Origin: Lepturacanthus savala
Lineage: Eukaryota; Chordata; Actinopteri; Scombriformes; Trichiuridae
Assembly (NCBI GenBank): GCA_030544235.1
Contig: CM060470.1
Location: forward strand, 18,769,356 to 18,833,355
Direction of reading: 5' to 3'
DNA: 64,000 nucleotides
Shown piece after piece: positions 11,600-24,706 of this stretch. The notes beneath the pieces are model-generated. The model was not told where the DNA came from. It did not search any database and saw only the letters and a list, made by a program, of their open reading frames with translations. Each line of letters opens with the position of its first letter. The stretch's first letter is position 1. The translations under genes and the position numbers were made by a program.

Positions 11600-13100
11600 C
11601 TGTAGTGACAAGTGTGAGGTTTATTTTAATAGGAGAAAAAAACGATGGTGAGTTCATGTTTTAGCCCACAGCTGCTGTTATTCCGATTCTAATATAAACA
11701 AACAAGCAAAACTAAATTAAAACAATGAGCCAGTAAAGAACAGAGTGGACCGGGTCAAGATTTTAGAACAATATTTTAATGTAGGAAACTTAAGTAAAGA
11801 TGTGTTCAGGTACATGGCTGTAAACGAAACAAGGCCGAGTGAAACAGAACCGATCAGCTCAATACTTCCATTATGTCCAGCAGCTCGTCTTGCATAATAT
11901 TATGGTCTGTTAGTCCCTGAACTGAGGAACAAGTGTCTCTTTGTTCTGAATAGTACCTGTTAATGCTTGATTGAATACTTACATTTATCTAAAGGGCTAC
12001 AGCGTCATGGACTATGTCTGATGCACTTCAAAGTAGCAAAGGGTTATGTAAACTTTAATAGTACATGACTACTGTTTTCTTTTGAGGCACAACCTTTGGC
12101 TTTCTGTTGAAGTTCTACTTGCAGGTGCAAAAACTATTTTTGGTGAAAATCATACAGTGGGGTTAAAGTGTTGAGAAGGTTCTGGATGTGCCCGTGTTGC
12201 TGATGTGTCTTGTGATGCAACAGTTTGGTGCTGCACCCCCTGCAAAAAGGCCGTAGGCAACACAGCACCCCCTGCAGGGAGGCAGGTAGAACACCAGGAT
12301 GAATTTGTTGTTCAACAAAATAATCTTTTATAGGTTTTATAGTTTCCTGTTATACTTACAAGCAGCTCCAAACCTGAGTAGTCACGTATAGCTTTTTTTT
12401 TTTCTTCAAACATACAAAAACGTATGTACACATATCTGCACTTCCTGTAAACAGCAAGTGTTTTCTCCTTTAAATCCCTTTGATGATTGAAACATGCAAA
12501 TCATACGCACAGTATTTAAGTATCAAAAGATATCAAGACAAGAAAGAAATTGAGGAGATGAAACTTTACATCTAAAAAAAATTGCATCCATCAGTGTTAA
12601 ATGGAATGCCAGCAAACATAAGTTGAACTCATCTCCAGCTTCGCTGGCTTCCTCCAGACAATCGCAGAAATGTAATTAGGTTCTGAAAAAAAAAAATAGA
12701 GGAAGAAACTGAAAAAAGACATGGAATATGCACATTATTCCATGCCTGTATAGTACTTTAATACTGGTGGTTTGTAATATGGAGATGTGGGAAGGAGCTT
12801 CCCTTCTCGCACACACGCTCACACATACATACACATTCACATTCACACACACACACACACACACACATTCTTGCATACACACATTTTCACACACACAGAA
12901 AGGAGAAGCGAGCAGCACTTTGACATTACAGAAAGATGACAGAGTCACAGAGGTCCGACAGTCAGGAAGCATAATTTTTTTTTGTCCAACAAGACTTTTC
13001 TCTTTCAGTAAGTTTATCATCATCACAGTCTTTTTAGGGCACTTAACAGGAGCTGAGCATAGTCTTTAGTTCCATGTGATGCGATGCTGCAGACGTGGAC
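11600..13100 (-). other. Probable ccnt2 3' UTR with CA microsatellite
   Basis: This lies just downstream of the ccnt2 stop on its strand. It contains a (CA)n run at about 12844-12868. An AATAAA on the minus strand at 11625-11620 is a reasonable polyadenylation signal, giving a 3' UTR of about 1.5 kb. The extent is inferred, as nothing marks the cleavage site itself. Confidence 0.4.
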
Positions 13101-16100
13101 TCAGTGTCTCTGTTCTCCCACCTCGTGTGGCGATTCACTAGGAGGAAGGTACTGCTGAGAGGTCCGCAGCCCACCTGGGTGACAGGAAGCAAAGGAGGAG
13201 AAACAAGAATAAAGAGGAAGGGGAGGTTAGCCATAGAGCTGAAGCCAGATAAGACACACTGTAGTACAGGAAGGAGCAGGGAGTGAAGAAAAAGCTGTGG
13301 TACCTGCAGAGCCCCCCTTGGAGATTTTGCTGAGTTTGGAGCTAGAGGTGGAGGAAGAGGAGGATGAGGAGGGTGGGTGGTGGTTGTGGCCAGCCTCTGC
13401 GTATGCCCTCTTGCGCGATGAAGATGAAGACAAAGAGCCAGACCCGGGGTGAGCCAGCGTCATCCCTTCCGTGCCAAGCGGCCCCACCGGACCCCGTAGC
13501 GGCCCTCCTCCACCCCCGGGCACCTCGGGGCCCCCTCTTCCGTTCCCGCTGTGCGCGTGTGTGTGTGGGGGGGCGTGACTGTGCTTGTGATGGCGGTGCA
13601 GGTTGTGGTCTGCCCCACGGTGGGGCTTGTCCTTGCTCACCAGTGGGCTGGAATGTTTATTCTTGATGTTGGCTGCCACGCCTTCATCTGAGGAGCTGTG
13701 ACGGTCTGATGAAGACACCTTTATTTTCATCTTCAGCTCCTCTTTGGCCGCGGGGGCGGAGCTCCCGGCCGGCCCGGGAACAGCAAGGCGCAGCTTCAGG
13801 GAGCCTTTGTCCCGCTTGTCCCCGTGATGGCGTCTGTCTGAAGCCGAGGAAGGAACTTTACTCTTCACTGGGGTGGCAGTGGAGCTGCCGACGCCACCGT
13901 GGCCCTGCAGAGGCCCCTGGTAGGACTGAGAATGTTTCCTGTGGTCTACTTGGCTCGTAGAGGATGCTGCATAGCTAGAAGAGGAGGAAGACGACAGCTC
14001 CGCTCTGGCGTCACTCTCCGGGGCTCCTCCGTGCTGCTCCTGCCTGCGTTTGTGGCCGGACACGGCCAGCTCCGCTGCGTGCTTCTCTCTGTATTTGTCC
14101 AGAGACAGTTTCTGAGCAGGAGAAGGCTGATGCAGCAGAGGCGGAGCTGGAGGAGGATACGTGGACTGGTGCTTCCCACCGGCTGCTTTTGGTTCCTGTT
14201 TAACAGGGTTAAAGTCTGTTTTCTCAGTTCTGTACAATGCTGGATGCTGAAGCAAAGAGGAAGTGGAGGTCTGCGCAGACAGGGTCTGCTCTTGGATAGG
14301 GATGCTGAGGGGTTCTGCTTTTACTGAGGTGGAGGGGTACCCTCCTTGGCTCTGGATGCTCTGGGGCCACTCGCTGTGGCTCACCGGATTGTACATGCCG
14401 GCCATGGTGTCCAGAGACAGAGGCACACATCCAGACGGACCAGGCATCGGGAAGGTGGCGCCCGCTTTGGAAAAACTTGGGTTGGAGGAAGAGACTCCGA
14501 GGAGCGAGGTGTCACCGAGGGAATGGTCCTGGAGCATGGAAGGGCCCGGGAAGGAGTTGTCTGCCAACTGGCTGCCATCAGACTTGGGCTTTTTGGCAGC
14601 TTGTGTTGCCTAGAGTGTATAAATAAATGAATAAATATTAATTAAAATATATTAATATAACACAGACACCAATAGTGCCATATGGTTCAGTGTTTCTTGT
14701 TCTTTTACCAGATTTTTGAAATGTTTTTCTTAGAATGAGATTCTGGTATGTGGGTTGTTTAAAGGTCCCATTTCATGCCTTTTCATGGATTTTATTTGTA
14801 GTTCTGATACCCTTAATATGATAGAAATATGAAAGACCCGAGGAAGGAAGATTTAATCCAATGAAGTTTCATAGCTTTCTCTCAGGTCCACCGCTGCTGT
14901 TCCATAAAAAAATAGGTCTATTTGGCCTGTATCATGAATATTCATGAGCCTCTCTTCTGATTGGTTGACTGTTTCTTTGTTTTTGTTTTCATGTTTGGGA
15001 CAGCTTTTACAACACCTAGACTTTGAGCATAAAAAACAGAAAAGTTTGCATGGAATGGGACCTTTAAAACAGATCACATGTTGCTGCTTTTGTCTTTGAT
15101 AACAGATGACTTATTCTGTAAAACCGAAAATATATAATGCAGGAAAATGTATGATTTCTTCCACAAAATAATATGTCTCCCTCATTTGTGTTAGTAATGT
15201 TAACAGTTTGTTTTTGGGGTGCCACTTTATAAGCTACAGCAAAACAAGCTCCAACAATAAAAAATGTTTCTTTCCCTTACCCTCCAGTTGCGTATTCTCT
15301 TTAACCGGCTCGGTGTCTTCTCCAGAATCTGCAGAAACTCATGTGTCAACTCTAGAAAACATGAATGTACTCATCAAAAAACAGCATGCACAGCAAGATA
15401 AGACATGTCTGTAGGCTAAAGTTATTCAATTCAAATCCATGATTAATTATGATATATTATTGAGTATGGAAAGGTAAAACTGAACCTCACCATCCAGCAG
15501 CTCCAGTGTGACAGAGCTGTCCACATACTCCCACCAGTGTTTGCCATCAGTGGAAACTGGGATCTCCCAGTTGGACCACTTGCAGGCCAGATGGATGCAC
15601 ACACAGGCGATCACTGTGGGCTTGTACTGGAGGCAGAAGGTGGTGAGGTGGAGACTGCGGGGTGTGTGCAGTTGTGTGTATAAGAGGGTATGGGTGTGTG
15701 AGTGAATGGATGCAGTGATTCAGGTCAGGAGGTTCAGGATCCCACATGAGGAGAAAAGAGAAAGAAAAACACAACAGGGAGCGAACAGCTTTAGTTCACG
15801 GCTGGCAAAGATTAAATATAAGTAGCAGCAGGTTTGTTTCAAAGATCAGCTGTTTAGTTGTTGATACAGAAACTGAACATGAATGTGTTTCTGTTCAAAC
15901 ACAATACAGGTGAAATATTTAATACATGCATGAGTCATTGTAAACAATTCAGTGTTTAATCATCACAAAGCTACAAAAAAGGACAATGATCTATCCTTGG
16001 AGGAAATAAGTGAGGGAGGGGGCAGGAGCAGAAGTTGAACATGGAGGCCAGTTCATTCCTGACCTGGGACTGTATTAAAGAGACTCAACCACCTGGGTCC

Positions 16101-19100
16101 CTGTATCATGACCTGTGCCAGTGGTGCCAGTGTTAGAGGTTCATGAGATGTATGCTATTAATGTGGAGAGCTTTCCTTAACTGAATCAATCAAATCTAAT
16201 CTGAGCTCTGCCTCATGGCTTAATCCTCATTTAATGAACAGTGCAGTTCTGCCCCAGCAGTATTGGGACTATAGATCCTGATTAGACAGAACAGGATCAT
16301 ACCACATAAAATAACAGACAAATGCTACCATCCATTACTCACAGCTGAGATAAACACAAACTGCTAATAAACATGTAAATATTACCAGACAGTTCAGTTG
16401 TTATCTGGTCAACCTGGTGTACTTTGACTCATATATATAATATATTATATAAGTGAAAGTTGTGATAAGAATATATATGCATACACACACACACTACCAT
16501 TCAAAAGTTTGGGGTCATTTAGTGTTTTCCATGAAAAGTCACACTTTTAGATAAATAGAAAATGTTAATATATTAGCCTCCTGATGCAATGAGCAAACAC
16601 GTTGTACCATTAGAACACTGGAGTGATGGTTGCTGGAAATTGGCCTCTATACACCTATGTAGATATTGCACCAAAAACCTGACTTTGCAGCTACAATAGT
16701 CATTACCACAATAATAATGTATAGTGTGTAGAGTGTATTTCTGATTTAGTTATCTTCATTGAAAGGAAATGTATAAGTGACACCAAACTTTTGCACTTTA
16801 GTGTATGATAAAATATTTTACATCAGATGTGTGTTTCATATATTCATAATTGACCTTATATATTAATGTTCATATAGTCAGAATGGATGCATTTTACATA
16901 TTTATAATTAAAGACATTAAGTCGTTTTCTAAAGTTTTTTTAAATCAATTATTAACACTTCAAGCATGAAGATATTCCATTCTGCTTCAATCTGAACCAG
17001 CTGGATTTTAGAGTGCTTTAATGTTACCAACACTGCCACAAACATCATCTGTTACTAACACTAACAGTTAGTAATACTATTACTAACACTAACTTTAACA
17101 CTGTTACTAACAGTTATTACTTAGTACTATTACTAACACTAACAGTTACTAATACTGTTGATAAAGTTACTAACTTACTGTTACTAAGACTCACTGGCGC
17201 TGTCTCTAACACTGTTACTCACATTGTCACTGACAGTTATACTATTACTAATACTAACAGTTACTAAGACTGTTGATAAAGTTACTAACTTGCTGTTACT
17301 AAGACTCACTCAACTGTCACTAACACTATGTCACTGACAGTTACTAACAATGTAACTAACATTGTTACTAACCAGCTGTTAAATTAACTATTAGTAACAG
17401 TTACCATGAATAATTACTAACAATATAAAAACTAACACTGTCACAGTTTCAACAGATTTTGAAAAACCAGAGAAAACTTGGCAGCATTTAAAACATTATT
17501 TGGATGGTAACCTTGTACTGTGAAATAAGTACAATGTCTGGAGTGTGTCACAAAATGAGTTTGTCATTTAAAGAAAATATTTTTAAGGATTTGACTAATG
17601 ATTACATTTCAAACCCTCAGGGGTGGATTTATATAGTGTGAACACGAGATTAAATTACAACCGATTTCAGAATAAAACATCCAGACATTGTGAAATGATC
17701 TGAGGTAATAAAGACATTAATTACATTCATAGCAGTTACTATTTTAAACAAACCCTTTAAGGACCCAGTTTTTAAAATAATACACATGAAGGACAATTAG
17801 AGATTAAAATTCATTATCACTTATGCATTTCGCAAGAGGTGATCAATAAGTTAGTGTTACTCTTCATATATTCTACACTGCAGGTCCTTAATGAGTCATG
17901 ATTCAACTTTTCTTGTAACATCTTTTACATTCATGAAATAACATTGAACATCTAGAAAATAATGTGCATTTAAAGACAAGTATATTGCAAAATGTGACAT
18001 ATTTGAGGAGGTAATGCATTTGAACAAATGGATATGAAAGAGAGAATTTTAAAAAATGTATTTGCGGTACTTACCGGAAGGACCTCTACGAGAAATGCTT
18101 ACATCTGTGAAATCTTTAGCTGCTATTCAGGCTACCAAAGTGTCTTTCTTTTAGAATTATGCACTTTTTCGCAACCGAACAAACACGTGGGTTTCAAGCG
18201 CACCACTACACTTCACATCTTGCATTCAACCCATCTGTGCCAACACATGGTCCCTTGTACAATACACCGCACTGCGACTGGGGCCGGTAACGCTACGAGC
18301 CACCCCGTCCCGCTCCCTCTGAACAAGGGAGGAGAGCTGAGGGCGGAGCCAAGCGCCCCAACAACCACCAGCGCAAGTAGGGCCCGTTGGACACTGAGAG
18401 GGTACCCTGCATTACAGGAAGCTATGGTGTGCAGTCAAAGTGCAACAAAGGAGGGGCAGGATAACAACCTGTTGGTAGCCATGAAATAGGAAGTCTGTGC
18501 CAGATCCTTGCTTGCTGGAAGAGAGAGAGGAGAGAGAGAAATGGACAGAATTAGCATTGCTGCAAACCAAGAGCATTTTATTATGAGGACAAGAACTGTT
18601 TATTTTATTTCCACTGATTAAGCCAAGAACAAGACTGAACCACACAGACCGCTGTAAATTTGTATTATATAACATTTTGATTCTTAATGTGATTAATAAA
18701 GTCTGTCAGTGGAGGTGGAATGCAAATTAATTCCTGTGTTACTGTACCATGATCATGTTATGCAAATTAAAAATTAAAAGGTGAATAACTCAAGTTGGGT
18801 TTAACACATGTTGAAAATATGTGATATACACAATGAGAGGTCAGAAAATTTAATAATAGCAAACAGATGCATGTGAGTCAGTCCTGGACTTGGCCCAACG
18901 AGTCAGTTCATGTCTTTCTAGTGCTTTATCATACAATGAACTCAAAAGATCATTCAAAGAGCAAAAGGTGTGTGCACGTGTTCAAGTTTACATTAATTCA
19001 AGAGGATGTTCAACCCCCCTCCCCTCCAGACAAGAGCAGAGGGACAAAGAGCAAAGAAGGAAGCCTCTACCTCGCACTAGCTGGGAACATTTCACCACAT

Positions 19101-22100
19101 CAGTGTGTGGGTGATCAATAGTAATTTCAAAGCCTGGAACAAAATACATGACAGGTGAGTTCAACACAGACACAGTTGGAAGGTGACATGTCATTTATGA
19201 TTAAGCAAAACTAGCACTCAATTATGACACTAGCCACTGGGATTCTAGCAGATATTTACACTCCTGTTTATTAGGAACACCTAGAGCAATATAATGCAGT
19301 ATAATCAATACACTAAAGAAACTAGTTACATAATCAATCACTAGTATAACCACTACACTCAATATAATCTTTACACTACACTCAATACACTTGATTAAGT
19401 ACACTACGCTCAGTATAAGCATAAAAGTGTGTCTGCAAAAGAGAGAATCTGACTCCATTATATCTCAACTATACCCTACTTAACTATAATTAGTATAATC
19501 AAAACACTAGTATTACTCATTATAATCAACACACTCCAATAGCACCAGAAACTACAGCCAAATTACCATAAATAGGCATCTACTGCAAGCAGATTAAATT
19601 AATTTATTTTACTTAGATAAAAGGACAAAACAGCCTTCATGGAGATGTGATGAATTATACTGCAACAGATTTATCCAGGTTCCTTTTAAACAGTGATGAC
19701 TAAATAGTGAGTATATACGTAAAACAGCGAGTGTATAGGTAAGAGTGACTTTATGTGTTAGTCTGTGTATACATTTAAAACAGTGAGTGGTCATGAATAC
19801 AAAAAAAGTTCTGAAATTTGTATTGTACGGAACGTGCATTTGTGAGACAAGCAGCATCTGCCAATGACAGACAGCTTACTTTGCTTTTATTGAGTATGAA
19901 TGTTAAACAGTAAGTCTACATATTAAATTAATGTATTAAATACACATTAAATACATGGTAAACATTGAGTGACCAAGTCTATGAGTATATATATATTAAT
20001 GAGTGAATGAGTATATATCAAACAGTGGAACTTTTTAATCAAATTAGCTCTGAGCACTGTTGTTCTGCTCGACAGGAATTTCTCACTATTGCAAACAATC
20101 AATACATGAGCACAAGTTGCTGTTGACATGGTGAAAAATAAGTATGGAGCCTAATTAAGACTGTTTCATTGACTAATGTGAACAACAAAAAAATGACATG
20201 TCACCTTAACATGAATTATTGAAAACATTTCACAACGATCAGCAGCTGATAAAACATTCCACTCAACAAGCTGATGAATCAAATCAACAGTGATTAATAA
20301 GTCCCTTACTGATAATAATGATTATGATAAACAAAGCGCTCTCTCTCTCAGTCATCCACTCCGGTCACCACTACTCACCCAGGGTCTGCAGCACTATGGA
20401 TTCAAGTATCACCAGCTCTTGAGCTTGCTGGAGGTATGCCTGAAGTTTGATAGACAGTCATTACATGACAATTGTAATGAGTCTATTGATCTATATAAAC
20501 CTAGCAGCTGATTGATCTATATAAACCTAGTAGTTGACGGATCTATATAAACCAGGCGATTGATTGATCTATATACACTACTGTTTAAAAGTTTGGTTTA
20601 GTGTTTTCCAAGAAAAGTCACTTTTATTTACCACGAGTTGTAAAATTTAAAAACAAAAATGGGCCTCTATAGACCTATGGAGATATTGCACCAAAAACAG
20701 ACTTGGCAGCTAGAATAGTAATTTATCACATTAGCAATGTATTGAGTGTACTTCTGATTAGTTTAAAGTTATCTTCATTGAAAAAACAGTGCTTTTCTTT
20801 CAATAATATGGAAATTTCTAAGTGACCTCAAACTTTTGAACGGTAGTGTACACCTTGAGGCTGATTGATCTACATGCACCTTGCATCTGATTGGTATATA
20901 AACCTAACAGCTGATTGATCTGTATGAGTAACTGCATGTGTTGGCAGATGTATTTCTGTGGTTCACACCTACAGCAGCCAGAGCTGGAAACATAAGCCAT
21001 TAAGGGCCAGTTATACAGGGTAACCATGACAACCATGATCAATGAGCCAACTGGAAACACAGGACGTGGGGAAAAGAAACAGTTACAGCACAGACTTACG
21101 TTACTTTTTGTGTCTAGAGGTGACTCTGTAGGATTCAGGCAGGCGTGTGCAACTTTGATCACGTGTTCGAGTTTCCGAGGCTGCTCTTCCACTTTAGCAG
21201 CCAGAAATAAGGTGGTCGGAGAGATCATCTGTAGAGAAGAGTCAATACGTTTACATACATACGAAACTAAGCAACGTATGGTCTGTCACATCCAACCAGT
21301 ATTAATTTGTTTTATGTACTTACATTCCTGTGAAATTTGGTGAAAGAGTGGTGCATATAAAATCTATGCATGTAAACAATAGCTGTATTGATTGTTAATT
21401 GGGAGCTGGAGGGTGAGTCAAGGAATATTTTGAATCTGAAGTGAATATTTTGCCATGAGCGTGTAATCACTTGTATATTTGTTCCAGGTGGTTTTGGAAC
21501 AGGACTTTTGATTTGGTACATCACCAAAACAAATACTGTCAAAAGCGTTTAATAATCCGCTTACTCAGAACTATAATTCTAGAGTGAGAGTTTTACCCAG
21601 AACATTTTAGCAACGTAGCTGCAGCATGTCATAGCATGCTGCTGAGGTATTAAGCTAGCTTAATAAAGGTAGTCTGGTTACCCTGGAGTGTCTGAGTGAA
21701 CCTTGAGGCACAACACTGAACTATTTATCAACACTATTGATAAATTTTGATCCGTTATCTCCACGTTTCCCCCTCCCCTCTCACTGGGGATTAGCTTCTC
21801 GTTCACCTTTGAGTGAAGCCGTTAAGAACAACGATACAAACATTGTGGTCAAACATTAAAGTAACAGTAGTGGTTTGGTCCTCTGATAAATTAGGTATGA
21901 CATCATTAGATCATTAAAACTGAAGCATCGAAATGTAAGCAGCATTCACTGATGTACCTGCCGGAGGTGGACCAATATGGTCCCAGATGGATTGGAATCA
22001 GCATACATGTTGCAAATATGCATCAATATGATGATTGATTTTATATAACATGGGGTGATCTAGAAATATGAAATATGCCCATTGCATTGTTTGTCCAGCA

Positions 22101-24431
22101 GAAGACACCCCATTACTTCCAGCACAGCCAGCAGACTGATTAATGGTGCCAAGTCGAGTGGTCTCCTTTAAGCTCACGTTTCTGTTTGCGCTACTCTCTC
22201 AGTCTGGGCTTCTCTCCATTGAAAACGATTTCAATAAATTGGAAAGTACCCATCAAGGACCGAGCCGTCTCTTGCAAAAACATTAATGGAGCCTCCCAAA
22301 GAGCAACTGAACTTGCTCCGCTGATTGGCTGAAGGAGTTTGTCAATATCATGATTATCATGACCTAAATTACTATCTATATTATCACAATATTTTTAAAC
22401 GTGTTGGAAAATTACTCTTTATCAATATGTTTTATCTACTTCATACTGTTGGAAAACAAACATTTCTCATGTAAACACCTGAATCAAGGTTGTGTTTGCT
22501 AGCTAATGCTAGCTTTCTTTCTGTCATTTAAACATTGGGTTATTTTTTAACTAGCAGAAGTTGTTTGGGTGTGTGACTCTCAGCAGCAGCCGCACGTCAC
22601 GTTACTGCAGCTGCTGCTGCTTTCTGCAGATCTGTACTGACCAAACGAGAAACAAAGCCAAGGAGACAACTCAAATCTTCTTCATTAGTGTAAAGGCGTT
22701 TCAGACGGGGAGCGAGTTTAATATATATTGTCCTACTTGTATTTCCCAGTGAAGTTTAATGTTTGATTGCACCAATTGTCAATTTGCACAGTTAGATTTT
22801 TTTACTCCCCGATACCAGAATTGACCCCAAAAATCCATCATCAGTCAGCCTCTACTGGTTTCAGGTTACTACTTTATATACAGTTAAAACAGCATAAAAC
22901 AACTTTCAGCAGATGCCAACAGGCATCCTGACTCCTTGCAAGAAATGGCTTTGTTTATCCTTTCCAGTCCAACTCAATTAATCCGTTTCAGTAATAGTTA
23001 CAGCCAATGAACCATTTTTGGAGGTTTACATTATTCAAAATGAAATTTTAAAAATACCTCCATGTCCTTCTATTTTCATGGCTCATGTCTGTCCGTGACA
23101 GACACACTGTATTACATTTATTTTTTATTGTGCTGTTTATTTATTATTATTTTTATGTAATCACAAAACATTTTGGTTTTAATTTAACAAAGCATTTATT
23201 TGATTGCTGTAATTAATTTCTATTTTACCTGTCCTTTACTTGTTTTCTTAAGTGTGTGTTTAACAAAAATAAAATGCCAATAGCAGTTCTTTTTAAATTT
23301 TTATGCTAAGGTTTTTATAGGCATTTTACAGAGTTACAAGGGATTTTACGACTGTAAATGTAAATGGATACAGAAAATTATTGAAAATTAAATGATAGAG
23401 GTGTTGAAATACAAATCACATGTCAAAACAGTGCTAATTTGGCTGAATTACAAAAGGGATACGTGGTAAAATGGAGAGCTGTTTGGGAGCCGAAAGTGTG
23501 AGCTGAGCCAAATGATCTGGCTCACTAAAAAGAGACGACATCACTATTCTCTACTACAATATCAGAAAATGACAGTTTGAAGCTGCTCTGTGGGGTTCAG
23601 CCATGTCACCCCTACTGTTTGACTGACTGATAGATGTCCAAATGCTTGATTTGATATGCAGCAGAGCAAACATTTAAAATGTCAATACTACGAATGTTCA
23701 CGTTCTTTAAATAGTGGCAGATGAAAGTCATGATCGAGATTAAGATTCGATTTACTAGATTTTGATGTGCAGCCCGAGTTCCCGGTGACTGAACGTCACA
23801 AGTTCACTTTGACCACATCAGGTTCAGTGAACGTCAGGTTCATGACGCAGCGTCAACATTAACGTTCTAACGTTGACGTTACGTCATTTGGTGTCTATAG
23901 TGAGGTTCATCAAGAAGTTAATGTACAGTACAAATCAGATGTGTTTTGTTACCTGACAGGTGTGTGAACAGCTGGGGTTCCTTTAAGGCCTTCTGGCCGT
24001 CGACCCTCAGCTAACAGCTAGCTGCTAGCACCACTAGCTGTGCCCATGTTACAGTAGCGTACTAATGGGCATAAATCCAACAACGCCAGATCCATGTTAA
24101 TAAATATTAATTATTAACTAACGAGTATGAGCACAAACTCTACGTGTTGAAGTCAGAGTCTAAAGCTCAGCGGTAGTTCAACCCTCCACCTAAAGCTCAC
24201 AGGCCGGTAACCGGTTAGCATGTCCCGGCTAACGGCTACCGTGAGACCTGGACCGGTTTGTAAACAAGGATACACGTTGAGTCTCTGCCCCATGTCCTGG
24301 ACCAAGTTCGCGGCTTGTTGTCGGTAGGACAGCTCCCGGTCCGCTTCTACTCCGCCCCGGCGGGACGGGGTGTTCTCCAGCTGCTCCCGGGAGAAAAACC
24401 ACTTCGACGAAGATCCCCGGCTCGCCGCCAT
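13101..24431 (-). CDS. ccnt2: ccnt2 (cyclin T2, P-TEFb regulatory subunit), 10 coding exons
   Basis: Cyclin partner of CDK9 in P-TEFb, the nuclear kinase that releases paused RNA polymerase II. Coding exons, 5' to 3' on the minus strand: 24274-24431, 21324-21405, 21100-21228, 20379-20439, 19071-19133, 18469-18514, 15491-15654, 15281-15351, 13304-14609, 13101-13174. All phases agree and give 717 codons plus stop, compared with human isoforms of 663 and 730 aa. Exons 1-8 encode the two cyclin folds (SSKWFFSREQLENTPSRR, LFLAAKVEEQPRKLEHV, FEITIDHPHTDVVKC, WSNWEIPVSTDGKHWWEYV). Exon 9 starts ATQAAKKPK and carries the SLDKYREKH segment near residue 430, the basic SLKLR/KMKIKVSSSDRHSSSDEG block at about 528-566, and a His-rich stretch at about 593-612; in cyclin T1 the matching region binds the polymerase CTD. 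The final exon choice and frame are the least certain part. Confidence 0.95.
16491..16805. mobile_element. Tc1-derived MITE, copy 1
   Basis: Begins ACACTACCATTCAAAAG and ends with the reverse complement form (AAACTTTTGCACTTTAGTGTA). The inside is non-coding and shared with copies at 20574, 28431, 45721 and 53735 (for example GATATTGCACCAAAAA and TCATTGAAA). Known teleost Tc1-like elements carry these ends; this copy lacks transposase. Confidence 0.8.
17040..17410. repeat. Degenerate TAACA/TTACTAACAC tandem array
   Basis: About 370 bp built from repeated ACTAACAGTTACTAAC-like motifs with no fixed period. A longer segment (ACTGTTGATAAAGTTACTAA) recurs about 117 bp apart, near 17152 and 17269, which suggests higher-order duplication. 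It lies in ccnt2 intron 6. Confidence 0.8.
20485..20927. repeat. 26-bp minisatellite interrupted by a MITE
   Basis: Units starting at 20485, 20511, 20537 and 20563 (ATTGATCTATATAAACC type) are exactly 26 bp apart. The array breaks at the MITE 20574-20850 and resumes in degenerate form at about 20860-20927 (CTGATTGATCTACATG, TATATAAACCTAACAGC). It lies in ccnt2 intron 3. Confidence 0.85.
20574..20850. mobile_element. Tc1-derived MITE, copy 2
   Basis: Starts TACACTACTGTTTAAAAGT and ends AAACTTTTGAACGGTAGTGTA. Same family as the copy at 16491, same layout, no coding capacity, flanked by TA as expected for Tc1 insertion. It sits inside the 26-bp minisatellite. Confidence 0.85.
21406..24273 (-). 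other. ccnt2 intron 1 (2.9 kb)
   Basis: No exon or RNA gene recognised. Around 23480-23545 a stretch with GAGCCGAAAG and TGGCTCACTAAAAAGAG resembles ends of hAT-type repeats, but I could not delimit it. Other short frames have no support. Confidence 0.5.
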
Positions 24432-24500
24432 TACTCTGCGTTCACGGCGTTCACGCTCATCCAGGAAGCGGAAGTGACGCGTGGGTTCTTCTTTTGAGGT
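24432..24500 (-). promoter_or_regulatory. Probable ccnt2 promoter with ETS/CRE-like site
   Basis: GC-rich DNA next to the start codon contains CGGAAGTGACG at 24469-24479, an ETS core followed by a TGACG half-site, a pairing common at TATA-less housekeeping promoters. The whole 24150-24480 block is richer in CpG than its surroundings. The transcription start is not visible. Confidence 0.45.
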
Positions 24501-24706
24501 TTATTTGGCAACGAATTGGTGCATTATCGCCACCAGTTGGTATGTAGTGCGGATCAGGATCATAGACTGTATATTATATAATATTAATAATAATATAATA
24601 TTATATTATATATCAGGATAATGAATGCTATTAGACTAAATGCCCTGACCTGGTTTCTCGGTTTCTCTCTTTTCTTTCACCAGTATCAGCCTGCCTGCTA
24701 CTTGTA

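Larger units (their letters stand above)
15655..18468 (-). other. ccnt2 intron 6 (2.8 kb)
   Basis: Contains the Tc1-like MITE at 16491-16805 and the TAACA-rich degenerate array at 17040-17410. The 153-codon plus-strand frame at 18028-18489 is an antisense frame overlapping exon 6 and is not supported as a gene. Confidence 0.7.

Noticed and set aside
13364..14630. Several plus-strand frames of 83-142 codons
   Set aside because: They are antisense shadows of the GC-rich ccnt2 exon 9.
18028..18489. 153-codon plus-strand frame
   Set aside because: Antisense to ccnt2 exon 6 and intron; no family resemblance.
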